DNA of 64,000 nucleotides, from assembly GCF_025602895.1 (NCBI RefSeq), contig NW_026516209.1, positions 682,001-746,000 on the forward strand, read 5' to 3'. The notes below the pieces were generated by a model. It saw nothing but the letters and a program-made list of their open reading frames with translations. It did no database searches and was not told the DNA's origin. Shown here piece after piece: positions 44,340 through 55,815 of the stretch. The first letter of the stretch is position 1, and each line of letters opens with the position of its first letter. Made by a program: the position numbers and the translations under genes. This stretch comes from Polychytrium aggregatum (taxonomy: Eukaryota; Chytridiomycota; Chytridiomycetes; Polychytriales).

Positions 44340-46254
44340 CTAATCGAGATCGGGGATGTCGGTGAGGCTCCCAGTGTTGCTCGATGACGGCTTGGGCTGC
44401 GTGGAATACTCGTCGCTCAGGAAAAAGTCGGCGTTGCTCAGGGGCCGAACATGGAGGCTCTTTCGGATGGAGTGCCGCGTAGATAGGGTAATAGAAACCA
44501 GCATTAGGCCATGATCCAGAGGCAGCAACCGCGCCAGCAAAAGCTGCAAGAAGAGTCAAGGCGGCACGGTATTCCGCTACCTTGGCATCGACACCCTGGA
44601 TGGGACCAGGGAGATCCCGCAGGACCTCGCGGATCGGAACCATCGCGGCATTGCGGCAGAGCTCTTTCAGATCGCTGCAAGAAAAGCCGGCGGTCAGCGG
44701 CACGAGGGCTTGGACGTCAAAGTCGGCAGCAACATCGGCATTCTTGAGGAGCTGAAGGATCGGTGCGGCAAAAATCGGAACAGTGATTTGTGAGCAATGG
44801 TACAGCCCCGAATACCTGCATCAGCTATTGAACCAACGTCCACATTCATCCAGACAGCATTGTACCGCCGGACTGCCGCTGCTGAAGTTGATGTTGGGCA
44901 TTTGGCGAGCCCCAAAGGCGGACCCAGATGCTACGGCACCGCGGATCATTCGGCATCCAGGCTGGCATTACTCACCAGAGTTAGCACGCGGAGTCGCTGA
45001 ACGTCATCAGGTAGCCGGATCGAGAACCGTTTGGGCATGCGTCGCAAGATAGCCTTGTCGATGTCGTTCGGACGGTTGGTTGCTCCAAGGACGAGCACGC
45101 GCGAATTTTGTCCGCTGGCGAGGCCATCCCACAAACTGGAAGCGAGCGGCAGTAGCGATCAGGTCACGGTAGAGTAGAGCACCGAGGGCAGATCAGTTCT
45201 GTGCCGCTTCCGAGAGGCGTTGGAACGTACCTCATGAACTCGGCCTTCATCATCGAGGTGGCTTCGTGGTCGCTGCTCGTGCGCTCACGCAGGAACGAGT
45301 CGATCTCGTCGATAAAGATGATGGTTGGCTCGAGCTTCTTGGCCAGCGAGAACAGCGCATGGACAAGCTTTTGGGACTCGCCAAACTGAGTGTGGAGGAG
45401 AACAGGTCCGATAAATTCAGGACAGGCTTGGTATCAAAGAGCTTGCTGCGGCCTCCAGCATCGCAGCCAAGGTCCAGCTGGGAGCAGCACAGCCAAAGCC
45501 GAAGCACGCACCCATTTTTCGGTCAATGTTGATACATGCAGGTTGATGAAGGTTGCGCCTGATTCTTTGGCGAGGGCTTTGGCCAGCATGGTCTTGCCAC
45601 AGCCAGGCGGGCCGTAGAGAAGCACGCCTTTCGGAGCACCAAGCAGGCTGCTGTTGGAGCTGAAGAGCTGTGGATAGCACAGCGGATAGATGACGGTTTC
45701 TCTGAGCGAGTCGATGATCAAGTCAAGCCCTCCGATATCTAGCATCCAAAGGGATTGGGAGATGAAGACAACAAGCTCACGAATATGAGTGTGCTTGCGT
45801 TGTGCATCAGATCAGACGCCTCAGTTGCTCGAGCCATCACAACGACAGCGCTGCTCTGGGCCGAGCCACGACTCTCCCGATGCGGATCCAGCGCGATATC
45901 GGAGCGTCTGCCTACCCTTGAACGTAACCGAGATGTCGTCGGGATGAACGACCTCGGATCCGATGATTTCCTCGTGTTCTGTAAGCTCCATGTTCTTGAT
46001 CTGTCGATGGTGCACATGAGTTGCGGCCCCGCAGCAGTTGCCGGACAACCCGTCTGTTGTTGCAAATGCTGAGATCTGCAGTTCCTACCCCAAGTCGGCC
46101 AAACACTTTTTCGCGCTTGGCCTTGGCTGCATCTTTCTTCTGCTTGAAGGGGTCAAGGGCCCCGAGGGCCCACTTGACACCATAGTACAGGGCAACCTGC
46201 GAGAGCGCAAACAAGGCGACTGGACGGGCGATGCGAGTCAGCAAGCGAGCTCAT
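44340..46254 (-). CDS. MSP1: Msp1/ATAD1 AAA ATPase of the mitochondrial outer membrane
   Basis: Seven exons (about 46244-46089, 46000-45916, 45738-45512, 45385-45231, 45135-44976, 44751-44581, 44459-44340) give about 357 aa, the family length. An N-terminal hydrophobic anchor ([19 protein letters not shown]) is followed by a Lys-rich linker. The AAA core starts at DIGGLD and contains Walker A GPPGCGKT, the pore-loop-1 region at TLTEKW/FGESQKL, Walker [11 protein letters not shown], sensor-1 GATNRP, the arginine fingers in LRRMPKRF, and sensor-2 [15 protein letters not shown]. Msp1 extracts mislocalised tail-anchored and stalled import proteins. The 5' end is odd. The coding frame before the anchor meets an in-frame TGA, and the nearest ATG (46254) is one base out of phase with it, reading MSSL then frameshifted. 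A one-base indel, an upstream exon or non-AUG initiation would each explain this. Confidence 0.92.
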
Positions 46255-46893
46255 GATGCCGTCGGGTGCGCTGTGAACGATCATCAGTCGACAAGGCGTA
46301 GACTCGAGCTGTGACGGCCACCGATATCGGCCGACAGAGGAGGGATTGGTCCCCCCCCGGCAGCTGAATTAGAGCGCCACAGATGCGATTCAAACGATTG
46401 CTTCCAGGGCGCCGCGCCGCTCCAACGCTGCTCGGGGGACCTCGATGAGAGGCGATGCGTCTGCAGAGACATCTTGTGGAGATCCGCGGCTTGGGCAGTG
46501 TTCCAGAATCTGCAGCATGGCAGGGCGAGGGCGTCGGACGACTCACTCTCCAGAACTGGGATCTTGATGGGCTGATTCTGCGGCATGTCGACAGGTGTGA
46601 GTGGCTCTGCGCAGATCGGCTCGGCAGGCAAGCAAGCAGGCAGGCAGGCAAATGGGCAGCCAAATCGAAAGCTGACAAGTCCACAGCAGCCAGGTCGACA
46701 GCAGCCCGCTTGCAAGGCCGTTTGGTTGCTGGGCGGGCTGGACACAGCGGCACACTCGAACCAGATTCGGAGTTTCTCACATGCTCTGTCACGTGCAAAA
46801 GAAAAATGTGTCTGCGCACGGCATGATCCGGCAGCGGATCGTTTGGGCTGCGATCGCACCCATCCACCACAGCCCAGAGCCGATCTCTGCATC
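46255..46893. promoter_or_regulatory. Divergent promoter, MSP1 (-) and PPR gene (+)
   Basis: About 640 bp between start codons of two nuclear genes for mitochondrial proteins, so shared regulation is possible. A GGCAGGCAGGCA-type short repeat is near 46625-46655. Open frames here are Cys/Pro-rich shadows without domains. Confidence 0.5.
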
Positions 46894-49800
46894 ATGTCGC
46901 TGCGACTCTGTCCGATCCTGCTCCTAGCTCGACGGCCTCTGGTCCGACTTCCTGTGGCTGCGGCTGCGCTGCGGGCGGTGCCGTACTGCGTTCATGGATC
47001 GCCGTCGCTGCCTGTCTTGCCGCGCGCTGCGCTATCCACATTCGCCGCAACCCATGCTTCCCGAGTCAGCGTACCAGCCCGCAGCGAGCCGGAATCTGCA
47101 AGCACCGAAGGCCAGGATGCATCGCTTTTCGACCAGGTCTTTCCTGTCTCGGACAAACTCATGTAGGTGGTACCGCTGCCTGACGCTTGCAAAGCGTTGG
47201 TTTGGAGTTGGACGGCCAGCCATCCTTTACTGCGGCCTCCCGCCGCCGACGCCCCTTGCAGCCACTCATCCCACCGCCTCTCTTGTCCCGACCACACCTC
47301 TACTCGATGGCTTTGGACAACTTGAAAGCCAGCGTGATCTCAAGCCACTGCGGAAAGAAGTCATCCGGTCAAGCGTGAAAGCCGAGAAACAGGTGGGCGA
47401 ACGGACACTCGACCCAGGCTTCTTCGACCGCGAGTCTGTTCGACTGCAAGCGCCGCCGGGCATGGGAGCATTTGAGAGCCCAGGACGCTGTTTCCAACCA
47501 AAGTAGATTGTGATTGGGCGTAACATTGTACATCGGTGGGGACCGTGCCATGGCCAAGCTCCAGAGAAGTTCGTCCTTGAGGCACACTCGTTCTATTCTA
47601 TGTATACTTGTTCCTCTGAATCGGGCTCCTTGGGACAAGTGCGGTATTCTGACTGTACACCGATCGCACCTGACAATGGTGACGTTTGCTTTTCCGCCTG
47701 CCCACTCTCCAGCTGGACGACCCCGTCACCGACGATGATCTCGAAAGCTTCTACTCGATCCTCGCCTTGCCCGTTACCAACAAGCAGCTCAACTACAACC
47801 CGGACTCTGTATCCTACAAGATATCCAATGACTTTGTCAGCCAGACGATGACCAACTTTATCGACGCAGAAGAAGCAGCCCGGCAGAAACTGAGCCACGC
47901 CCTCGATCGTGCCAAAGATGCTGCAGAAGGCGGAGAGGTTACGCTCGAGACAGTCCACGCCCTGATCCATGCCAATGCCATCACACAGCGTCCTGAGGCC
48001 GCCCAGGCCGCCTTTGATCTTCTTCACAAATCGGGCATCCAGCCGGATCTGAAAGCCCACAACATGCTGATGAATGCCTACAGCACCAACGGCCAGCTGC
48101 GCAAGGCGATCGAGGTGTTCAAGTCCGTATCGCAGCAGGGCCTCCAGCCCGACCGGGTGAGTTTCGAAACCCTGATCAAGGCATGCGTGCGAGCCAAAAA
48201 CATCCCTGCGGCCTTCAAGGTCTACGAAGACATGAAGCGGCGGTCGATGATCCCCAGCATCCGTGCATATACCCTCCTGATCCAGGGATGTGTCGACGAT
48301 AAAGATATCAAGCGAGCCTGGTCGACGTTTGCCTTCATGCGGCGTGAAGTGTGCGAAGCCGACTCCAAGCTGTTTTCTCTGATGATTTCGGCATGCGCCG
48401 CCAACGGAGAGGCTGAGCGAGCAATGAATCTGTTCAAGGAAATGAACGACAAGGGGATTCCAGTGACGGAGGCGTGCTTCACCTCCCTGATATTCTCGAT
48501 GGGTTCTCGGGCAGACTACTACACCGAAATCTACGAGATTTTCGATCAAATGGTGCATTCGGGCATCGTTCCGACCCTTCGCACCTACTCCGCACTGCTC
48601 TCTAGCGCTGCGCTCCACGGAGACGTCAAGCGAGCACGGGCCATTTGGAACGGCCTGATTGAGCGATCCAAACAGGACCCCGTGTGGATTCCGAACGAGT
48701 TCGTATACAAGTATATGTTCTTGGCATATGCCAAAGCCATCAGCACGAGCGCTGCGTCCAGCCGGATGGATACTGTCGATGGCAGCCGAGAACCTATGGG
48801 TGGACCCTTGGCCACAGCGAGTGCGCCAACGAGGGATCCGGAACACTCCACGCAACCAGATTCGGTCGACAGCTCTGACTCGGCACCTGAGACCAAAGTC
48901 GCCACTGCATCCGAGCCCATGAACACCGACAACCACGCCGATCTGTACAAAGTAGATGCAGATGGGTATCTGCTCCTGACATCGACAAGAACCGATCGTG
49001 ACTGTTTGCTTGCTGAAGCATCTGCCCTTTGGCAGCATCTCCTTGGCCTCGACTCCTCCGCTCAGCTGTCACATGCCGATACCGAGACGGTGGTTGCCCA
49101 TCCACGTATTAGCATCACTACAAGTGTCGTCGATGCCTTTCTGACGACCCAGCAGAGCGCGGCAGTTGATGTCGACCGCATGCTGGCCTTTTTCAACACT
49201 CAGTATCGAGCATTTAATGTGCCCCATAGCGGAAAGTCGTACCACATCATGCTGAAACGCATCACAAAGTATCAGCAGAGCATGGCCCAGCATGGAAAGC
49301 AGTTCTGGACCCGTTGGATCGAATGGGATAAGACGATGGAGCAGAGGATGGCCGAAGCCGAAGGCAACGACATGAACAAGCAGCAGAAGGAGTCTATTCG
49401 CCGCATCGAGTCTCGTGACTGCACCATCGTGCGCAAGATGTTCATTCTCTATATCAATGGCCTCAACAGGTGCGATGTTTGACGCCATCTATTCTCTCCG
49501 GTGTTGCGCCTGGATACTCTGCCGCTCTGTCTCTGGATGCACCTGCTGTCTCTTCACTCTGTGCTAATCTATATCTGTTTTCCCCATCTCCATCGCATGC
49601 TTTATCGAATCATGTCGCCGAAACTATATCTCGATAACCCAGAATCAACCAGCACTACGAGGCCGTTGATCTTATCGAGGAGATGTATCGGTTCCGCGAC
49701 CTGGGGTATATCCAGCAGCTGAACCGAAACGATGTACGTGCGCTTGTTGAAAAGGCCAGGGACATGTACGACGACGGGTACGACGACCTGCTCCGTCGGC

Positions 49801-49961
49801 TTGATGACCTTGTGCCAGCAGAACAGCGCTCGGTCCAGCAAACCGTCCAGGCTGCCCTGCGGTCCAAGTACGTTGGCCAGAAGTGGTGGGGCTGGGCAGC
49901 TATCGGCTCCCAGCCTCCCAAGCGCAGCCCGCGAAAGTACAAGCCCAAGCGCTCCGGCTAA
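46894..49961 (+). CDS. Mitochondrial pentatricopeptide-repeat (PPR) protein
   Basis: Four exons (46894-47162, 47329-47392, 47713-49469, 49643-49961) give about 802 aa. The first about 60 residues are Arg/Ala/Leu-rich without acids, a mitochondrial presequence. After a charged linker at least six PPR motifs run from about residue 180 to 450. Examples are GIQPDLKAHNMLMNAYSTNG, GLQPDRVSFETLIKACVRA, SMIPSIRAYTLLIQGCVDD and GIVPTLRTYSALLSSAALHG. A Ser/Asp low-complexity insert (48750-48940) precedes a second, more diverged helical region. The C-terminus is basic and ends SPRKYKPKRSG. Fungal PPR proteins of this kind bind organellar transcripts or the mitoribosome. The particular RNA target cannot be inferred. 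Splicing of the short second exon is the weakest part of the model; its acceptor (GAAAG) is atypical. Confidence 0.85.
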
Positions 49962-50618
49962 CCTGACGACAGACGGGAAACAATCGCATGGCTTGCTCAC
50001 TGGAGCATATGGATCAGCAGACTTGTCCCGCTGATGCCAGAAAGTGACTGATTGTATCAAGGGAATCGGGACACTCTCCCTATCCCACATGTTATTGTAG
50101 CATGAGATGGCCTGCGTCCAGCAAAGCCAAATGCAATTAAATCGATTACTCTCGAGTGACGCACCAGAGACGCTCTCGTGCGCACACCCCGCTCATTTGC
50201 TGCCCAAGCCAGAGCCCTCCGGTCGGTCGTTTGGATCATGCCCTTTCCCACGCCGCCCCATTTTTGTCCAAAGTGTGCACGTGATGCGGGGTTGGTCTGT
50301 TTCCAGGCCGCTTTGCACCGCCAAAGCAGCAGTGTCCTTCTCCGCTGCATCGCCGTGACCGCCGAGCTTGCATCCGCCAGCGCTGTGCTGCGACCTTCTC
50401 CCGAGCTCCTTGGTGTCGACGACGATTGCGAGGACACCGCTCCCCGCCACCCGCATCCGCTTCGTTTTCTCGGACAGTTCGACTCGGCGCCAAGGACAGC
50501 GGCTGGCCATTGCCCTGCAGCATTCGCCTGATCGACTGCAACTCCTTGCCCTGCACCGACACGGCGAGCAAACACTGCCCCGTCCTCCCGCCTGGTCGCA
50601 TATGCAGAGCGCCGATCG
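49962..50618. other. Intergenic region between PPR gene and CDC45
   Basis: Both genes read rightward. The last about 450 bp is the presumed CDC45 promoter and 5' UTR. No supported gene; overlapping frames on both strands are low in conserved features. Confidence 0.6.
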
Positions 50619-53600
50619 ATGACCATCGTCAGCGAATCCGATCTGTACCATGTGTACGATCTGATCATCTCCAACTCGCTCCAGGCCGATGCACCGGTGG
50701 TGATATTTGTCAGCACAGACGTCGATGCGCTATGTGCATGCAAGATCCTCTCGGTACGGCATTGCTCATCTGGGCCCTAGATCAGCCTGAGATATCGCTA
50801 CGGAGGTGGACGTGGAATGGGCAAGTTCCGGATCAGACGAGTAGAGCTGAAGCTTATCAGATATGGAGCCCACGATCAGCCCATGATCAGTCCGAGGCAT
50901 TGCTTTGCCGGACAGGAAGCGTGGGGATGGATCATGGCAGCACCGCCGATCGATCCATCGATGCTTACGGGGCAGCCGTCGACCGCCCTGATGTCGAGTA
51001 CAACGGACATGCCCTGCATCTCAGCATCGTACCGGTCCCTGCCCCCCCCCCACTTTCCTGAAATTCATGCTGACTGCTTTGCCTGTCGCCATCCAGACCT
51101 TGCTGAAAGCCGACTGCATACCCCACGAAGTCATTCCCGTAGCCAACTTCGCACATATTACGAAGACAAACGACACCAAGATCGAGAACAACGACCTGGT
51201 GGGTTGCTGCCTCACCGATCACTAGGCTGCGGCCGCACAGGCTACAGAGTCGATTCGTTCGCAGCTGTGGGTCATCCGATGCAAACGACTCGGCTGGGCT
51301 GACAACTGACCGAATCGCATATCTCTGCCGACCGGACTGCGGCACCCGGCTGTGTGCCTCAAGATTCGCACCATTATCCTACTCAACTGTGGCGGGCTTA
51401 TCGAGATCTCAAACTACCTCCAACTGCCCGAAAACGCCGTGGCCATCATCCTGGACACCCACCGACCCCTTGGCCTGGACAACTTGTTTGCAAATCATCA
51501 GGTGGGTCCTGTGGCTGGAATCCAAGCTGTCTTGGCCACAATCCTTCTCTGGCATCGCCATATAGAGAACCAGCCGCCCAATATCTGTCCAGGCGTCGTC
51601 GCTGTGCTGACGGATTCTCACTATTTGACGGGGACTCTTCTGCGCTTACCTCAACCATGTAGACCATTGTCGTGTACGATCAAAGCGTCTCTGATTTCGA
51701 TGAGGTTCAAAAGGCATTCCGATCCCTCGAGGTGGGTCATGCCTTTGGATATGCTGCAGGGCAGCCACCGGTTTTGGTCAAGCGCGGTCCGAGACTTGGT
51801 CCTGGATACCGTATTCACGCCCTGCCTGAATCTCGTCTCCAGGGACTGGACGACGAGGAGGAGACCGGAGACGATCGCAATGTTGAAGATTCCGATGCGC
51901 TGGAGGGTGAAAACGCAATCACAAGTGCACAGCGTCCGAAGGCAGAGACGGAAGACGGCGACAACAAAGTTGACGATGATGACGATGATGACGATGATGA
52001 CGATGATGACGACGACGATGACGATGACGATGATAGTGAATCTAGTAAAGCTGGTGACAAGGACGGCAGCGACGAAGATAAGGACGAAGACGGCAGCGGT
52101 GATGACGATAATGACCAAGAACATGTACGAAGTGGACGGTGGCGAGAGATGTGTATTTTGTCCAACTAGCAAACGATAGAGACGGCAAGGGACCAGAGTG
52201 AACGGAAGCGCAGCTATATCCGATGGCCTACGCTTCGCATGCACTCTGAATGTTGACGATCGGTCTCGCCTTTGTTTGCATCGAAAAGGGTCGGAAACGG
52301 CCCAAGCTAGATATGGACGAGGACCCAGCTGTAGCTGAAGCCGTCAGGCGCTCAGTGCAGTCGCGACGACGAGCGATACGACGACAGCGTGAGGCCAACC
52401 AGGATCTGATCAACAAATACTACCGGAAAGCCTATCGAGGGATCTCTGTGGCGTGCTTGATGTACGCCATGGCTGATCAAATGAATCGAACCTCGAACGA
52501 GCTGCTGTGGTAAGACTGAGACAGTGCCAGGGTGCTAGTCAAGTCATGTGGGATCCATGTCTGTTCATGTGCAATGGATTGATTGATCTTGCGACGCGGC
52601 CCAGGTATGCCATCATTGGGCTGACGGATCAGCTCAACAGCGAGTACATCGAGACCAAACGGTACCTCGAAAAGGTCGAAGCCCTCCGGCTCGATGTTGC
52701 CCGCTTTAACCTCTCGACCAGCGAAGGCGCCGAGGCGGGCGCCCTCGACCTGGATCTGGACGACGGCACCAGCGGACGACGCTACAAAAACGTGCAGGGA
52801 GCGGACGACTACAGCATCGTGTGCGACGACGAGTTCCGAATCATGCTTCTGCGGCACTGGAGCCTGTACGAGAGTCTGTATCACTCGAGCTATGTGGCTG
52901 GCAAGCTTGGCATCTGGACCGAGATTGGTCGGAAGAAGTTATGGAACATGCTGACGACGATGGGGTAGGGATATGCAGCTGTGATACTGCGCTGTAGAGC
53001 AGAATTGCAACGAAGAGCCGCCTTCACGGCCATGAGGCCATCGGCGGCGTGCAGATCACTGCAATCTCAGGCTATTTGATTGCTCTGAATCGCTGCCACT
53101 AACAACGGATATTTCTCTTCTTCCGGCTGCCGGCCCCAAACTCATGGCACCCCATCTCCATCAACGTTCAAATGCCATCCGACCAACCAATCGGGGCCGC
53201 GACGGAGATCAGATTCCCTCGCAGCGAGTGCGAGCAGCTGTACAAAGAAATGCTGTTCACATTCAAGACGCAGATCCACCAAAAGCTGCTCGGCGTCGCC
53301 CCCAAGTACAACATGAACGAGCTCGTGTTTCCGTCTTTCTTCAAGCACTACGGCTACAAATCAACGCTGTCGGCCGCGGACGCCGCATACTCGCTCTCGG
53401 CACTCCTGGACGGCGGTGCACAGTGGGTCCGCGATCATGCGATTGCTGGATACGTGTCCTCAGGCCATCTGTCGTCGAGATCCGAGCGGCGGACAGGCGG
53501 CGGCGGCGGCGGTGGTGGTGGTGGTGACGAATCAACGAGTGCGGCTGTCCTGTCTGGTGTTGGTGTTGGCACACGGACAGGTGCAGCGGCGGTGGGAGTT

Positions 53601-54861
53601 AAGCTGCTGGAGATCTCCAAGGAAATCGAGCGGCGTGAGCACTGGAACGAAGATCACGACGGCGACGGCAGTGTCGATGACGGCGAGCAAGGTGACGACG
53701 ACGACGAAGACCAAGACATGCCGCAAAGCCGACGCGAAAAAAGCAAGCAATGGATGGCCAACTTTTATGTTGCCTACGATGCCCTAGACAAGTATGTCAC
53801 CAATGCCAAGGGGGCTGTCGGGCAGCTTCTGCTCCTGGAGTGTCTTTCTGGACCACCGGGTGGGCACAGGTGTATGCACTGCTCCTGCCATTCTCCGCCC
53901 GTTAACCCACTTCGACCTCTTGCCTTGCGGATGCTGGGGGCTCGGTCCATTTGTGTCGGGGTTTGGGTCTCGGCGCATCTGCCTCGTACTGACCTATCCG
54001 CCCTTGCTCCTTGCGGCATTTTGCTCGCTGATAGCGTCGACTTGCTCGTCCACGGCATTCAGTTGGCCATGTATTTCCAAAAGGCACTTGTCGCTGCAGG
54101 CCTGACCATCATTCGGAAGCGGATCACCAAGCACAACGAGCACTTTCGCTTTTGTGTGCTCGCCGGCCTCGATCTCGGATCTGTGCGAGCGAGTGCCCTG
54201 GCCGTCGGCGGAGGCAGCGCCATGGGAGAGAGCTCCTTTCAACTCTTCGCCAACAGCCCAAATTACCTGAACCGCCTGGCCATTTTCTTGAACGAGGCGT
54301 TGAAGGTGGGTGCACCGGTGACCGCTATCGCCGATGCTGCTACCGAGCTGGATGATCAACGACTGCCGAATCGAGCCTCCTCCCGATACCATGGCAACCG
54401 GCAATGCACAGCCAAACGCAGAGTGCTTACTGCAGCGGCTGCTTCTGCTTCCAGGACCAAGTCAAGCCCGACGGGACTATCTTGCGGCCACTGCCACTGG
54501 TCGTTGCCGTTTTGAATGAAGAGACGGATCGATTCCTCGTCATCGGACTGCCCAAGCCCAGCCAAAAGATGCGTATTGCGAAAAAGTAAGCGAGATATCC
54601 CTTCGCATCGGCCGACTTTGAGGATGCACCATGGCCTCGGATGGAGCTGTTTGGTTCCCTCTCCCGCTTGGTGCCTGGCTCTACTACTGACCGCTGCCCT
54701 TTCCCTCCCATCCCAGCCCGTTCGCGCTGGCCTTTCAGATGGCAGCCGACAACGCCAACGCCCGTGCTCGATTCGACAACTTTGAAGCCTCGATCATCGA
54801 AGTGGCCAAGGAGGATATGATTACCCTTCTGGAGGGTATCCAGCAGTTCCTTCGGCGATAG
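50619..54861 (+). CDS. CDC45: Cdc45, replicative helicase (CMG) subunit
   Basis: Exons 50619-50753, 51097-51198, 51364-51501, 51663-51731, 51843-52124, 52289-52509, 52605-52964, 53213-53791, 54035-54305, 54455-54585 and 54717-54861 give about 810 aa. The DHH-like N-domain reads VVIFVSTDVDALCACKIL, then IILLNCGG and IILDTHRPLGLDNLF. Further family blocks are YYRKAYRGISVACLMYAMA, WYAIIGLTDQ, ILLRHWSLYESLYHSSY-type sequence, GFPRSECEQLYKEM, FPSFFKHYGYKSTLSAADA and the C-terminal LPLVVAVLNEETDRFLVIG. Cdc45 joins MCM2-7 and GINS at origins and travels with the fork. Three insertions stand out: an acidic region with about 21 consecutive Asp (51974-52036), a Gly run near 53500, and a second acidic patch near 53660-53720. 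The segment 51732-51842 is a stop-free 111-nt intron candidate and may be retained. Confidence 0.93.
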
Positions 54862-55815
54862 AGAGGCCCGCTGCTGGCCGAGCTGCTGTGGATAGGGATG
54901 AGTTTCTGCCACCTGTGACAGGCTCCTTGCGGGAGCATTCCTTTCTTGATGCATTCGTGAGATTGTTGCTTCCCCTCACACCACCACCGGCTCAATACCA
55001 TTGGCTTTGCATCCCGCCTACATGCCATGTAACCCTGCGCAGAGGCAGCCCGGCCGTGCGGCTCATGGGCCGATGCGAGATTCGATTGGAATGTCGTCCT
55101 GTTCGCATGTCGTCCCGCTGGAATGTCGTCCTGTTCGCATGTCGTCCCGTTGAGCCATCACACGACGCTATTGCCGGCCGCAACTCTCAAGCTCGTCCTG
55201 GCTTGGGTGTGCCCATATATCTTCCTTGTCCTTGGTTTCACACATCAATCTGTGACGGCGCTATAGAGCATGTCTGGAGCGAAACGGGACAGTGGCCACT
55301 TGCATTCTTCCATGGCTCAATGCTGACTGTTGGTTTGAGCGCAGTCTCGAGACAGAATGCGCATTTGACCCATATGGACTAGCTGCGTCCGTTGCATCAT
55401 GAGCACATCCTGATGGTGGAACTGCTCGAAATAGCGAATGAACCTCAGGCGACGGAAACTGGAATACATATCCCTGGTCTTGCCTTCACGGGAGTAGATG
55501 ATGGATGTGTTATATTCCATTCGAAAAAATAGAAGCGACAAACGTAGGGTTATTCCGTTTCATTTTTGTGAGCGTTGCAAGAAGGGATGGAGGTAAATAT
55601 GTGAGTGGGGAGAGAGGGAAACAAGGAGAAGCGGACAAGGAGTTGGTGGATGGAATAGAATGCACTGGAGTAATCGATCAAAGGTTTCAACAGAAGCAAT
55701 CAAATGCAAAAGCGGCACGGACGTCGAGAACATGCAAGCGTTGGCGGTGTCTCCGCTTCGGCTGGGAAATGATGATGCTGTGGCGAGCGCATCGACCACG
55801 CCCTTTGTTCTAGAT
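54862..55815. other. Convergent 3' region between CDC45 and TMEM198-type genes
   Basis: About 950 bp between converging stops. It contains a 32-bp tandem duplication (55087-55150) and no supported gene. Confidence 0.6.
55087..55150. repeat. Two 32-bp direct repeats, each of two 16-bp half units
   Basis: Units 55087-55118 and 55119-55150 differ by one base. Each consists of two halves sharing ATGTCGTCC, so the block is effectively four 16-bp units. It lies 225 bp beyond the CDC45 stop. Confidence 0.92.

Noticed and set aside
47593-49038. 481-codon minus-strand open frame opposite the PPR gene
   Set aside because: It is antisense to a clear PPR coding exon, and its sequence mirrors the PPR codons (GC-rich code gives open antisense frames). 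No domain of its own.
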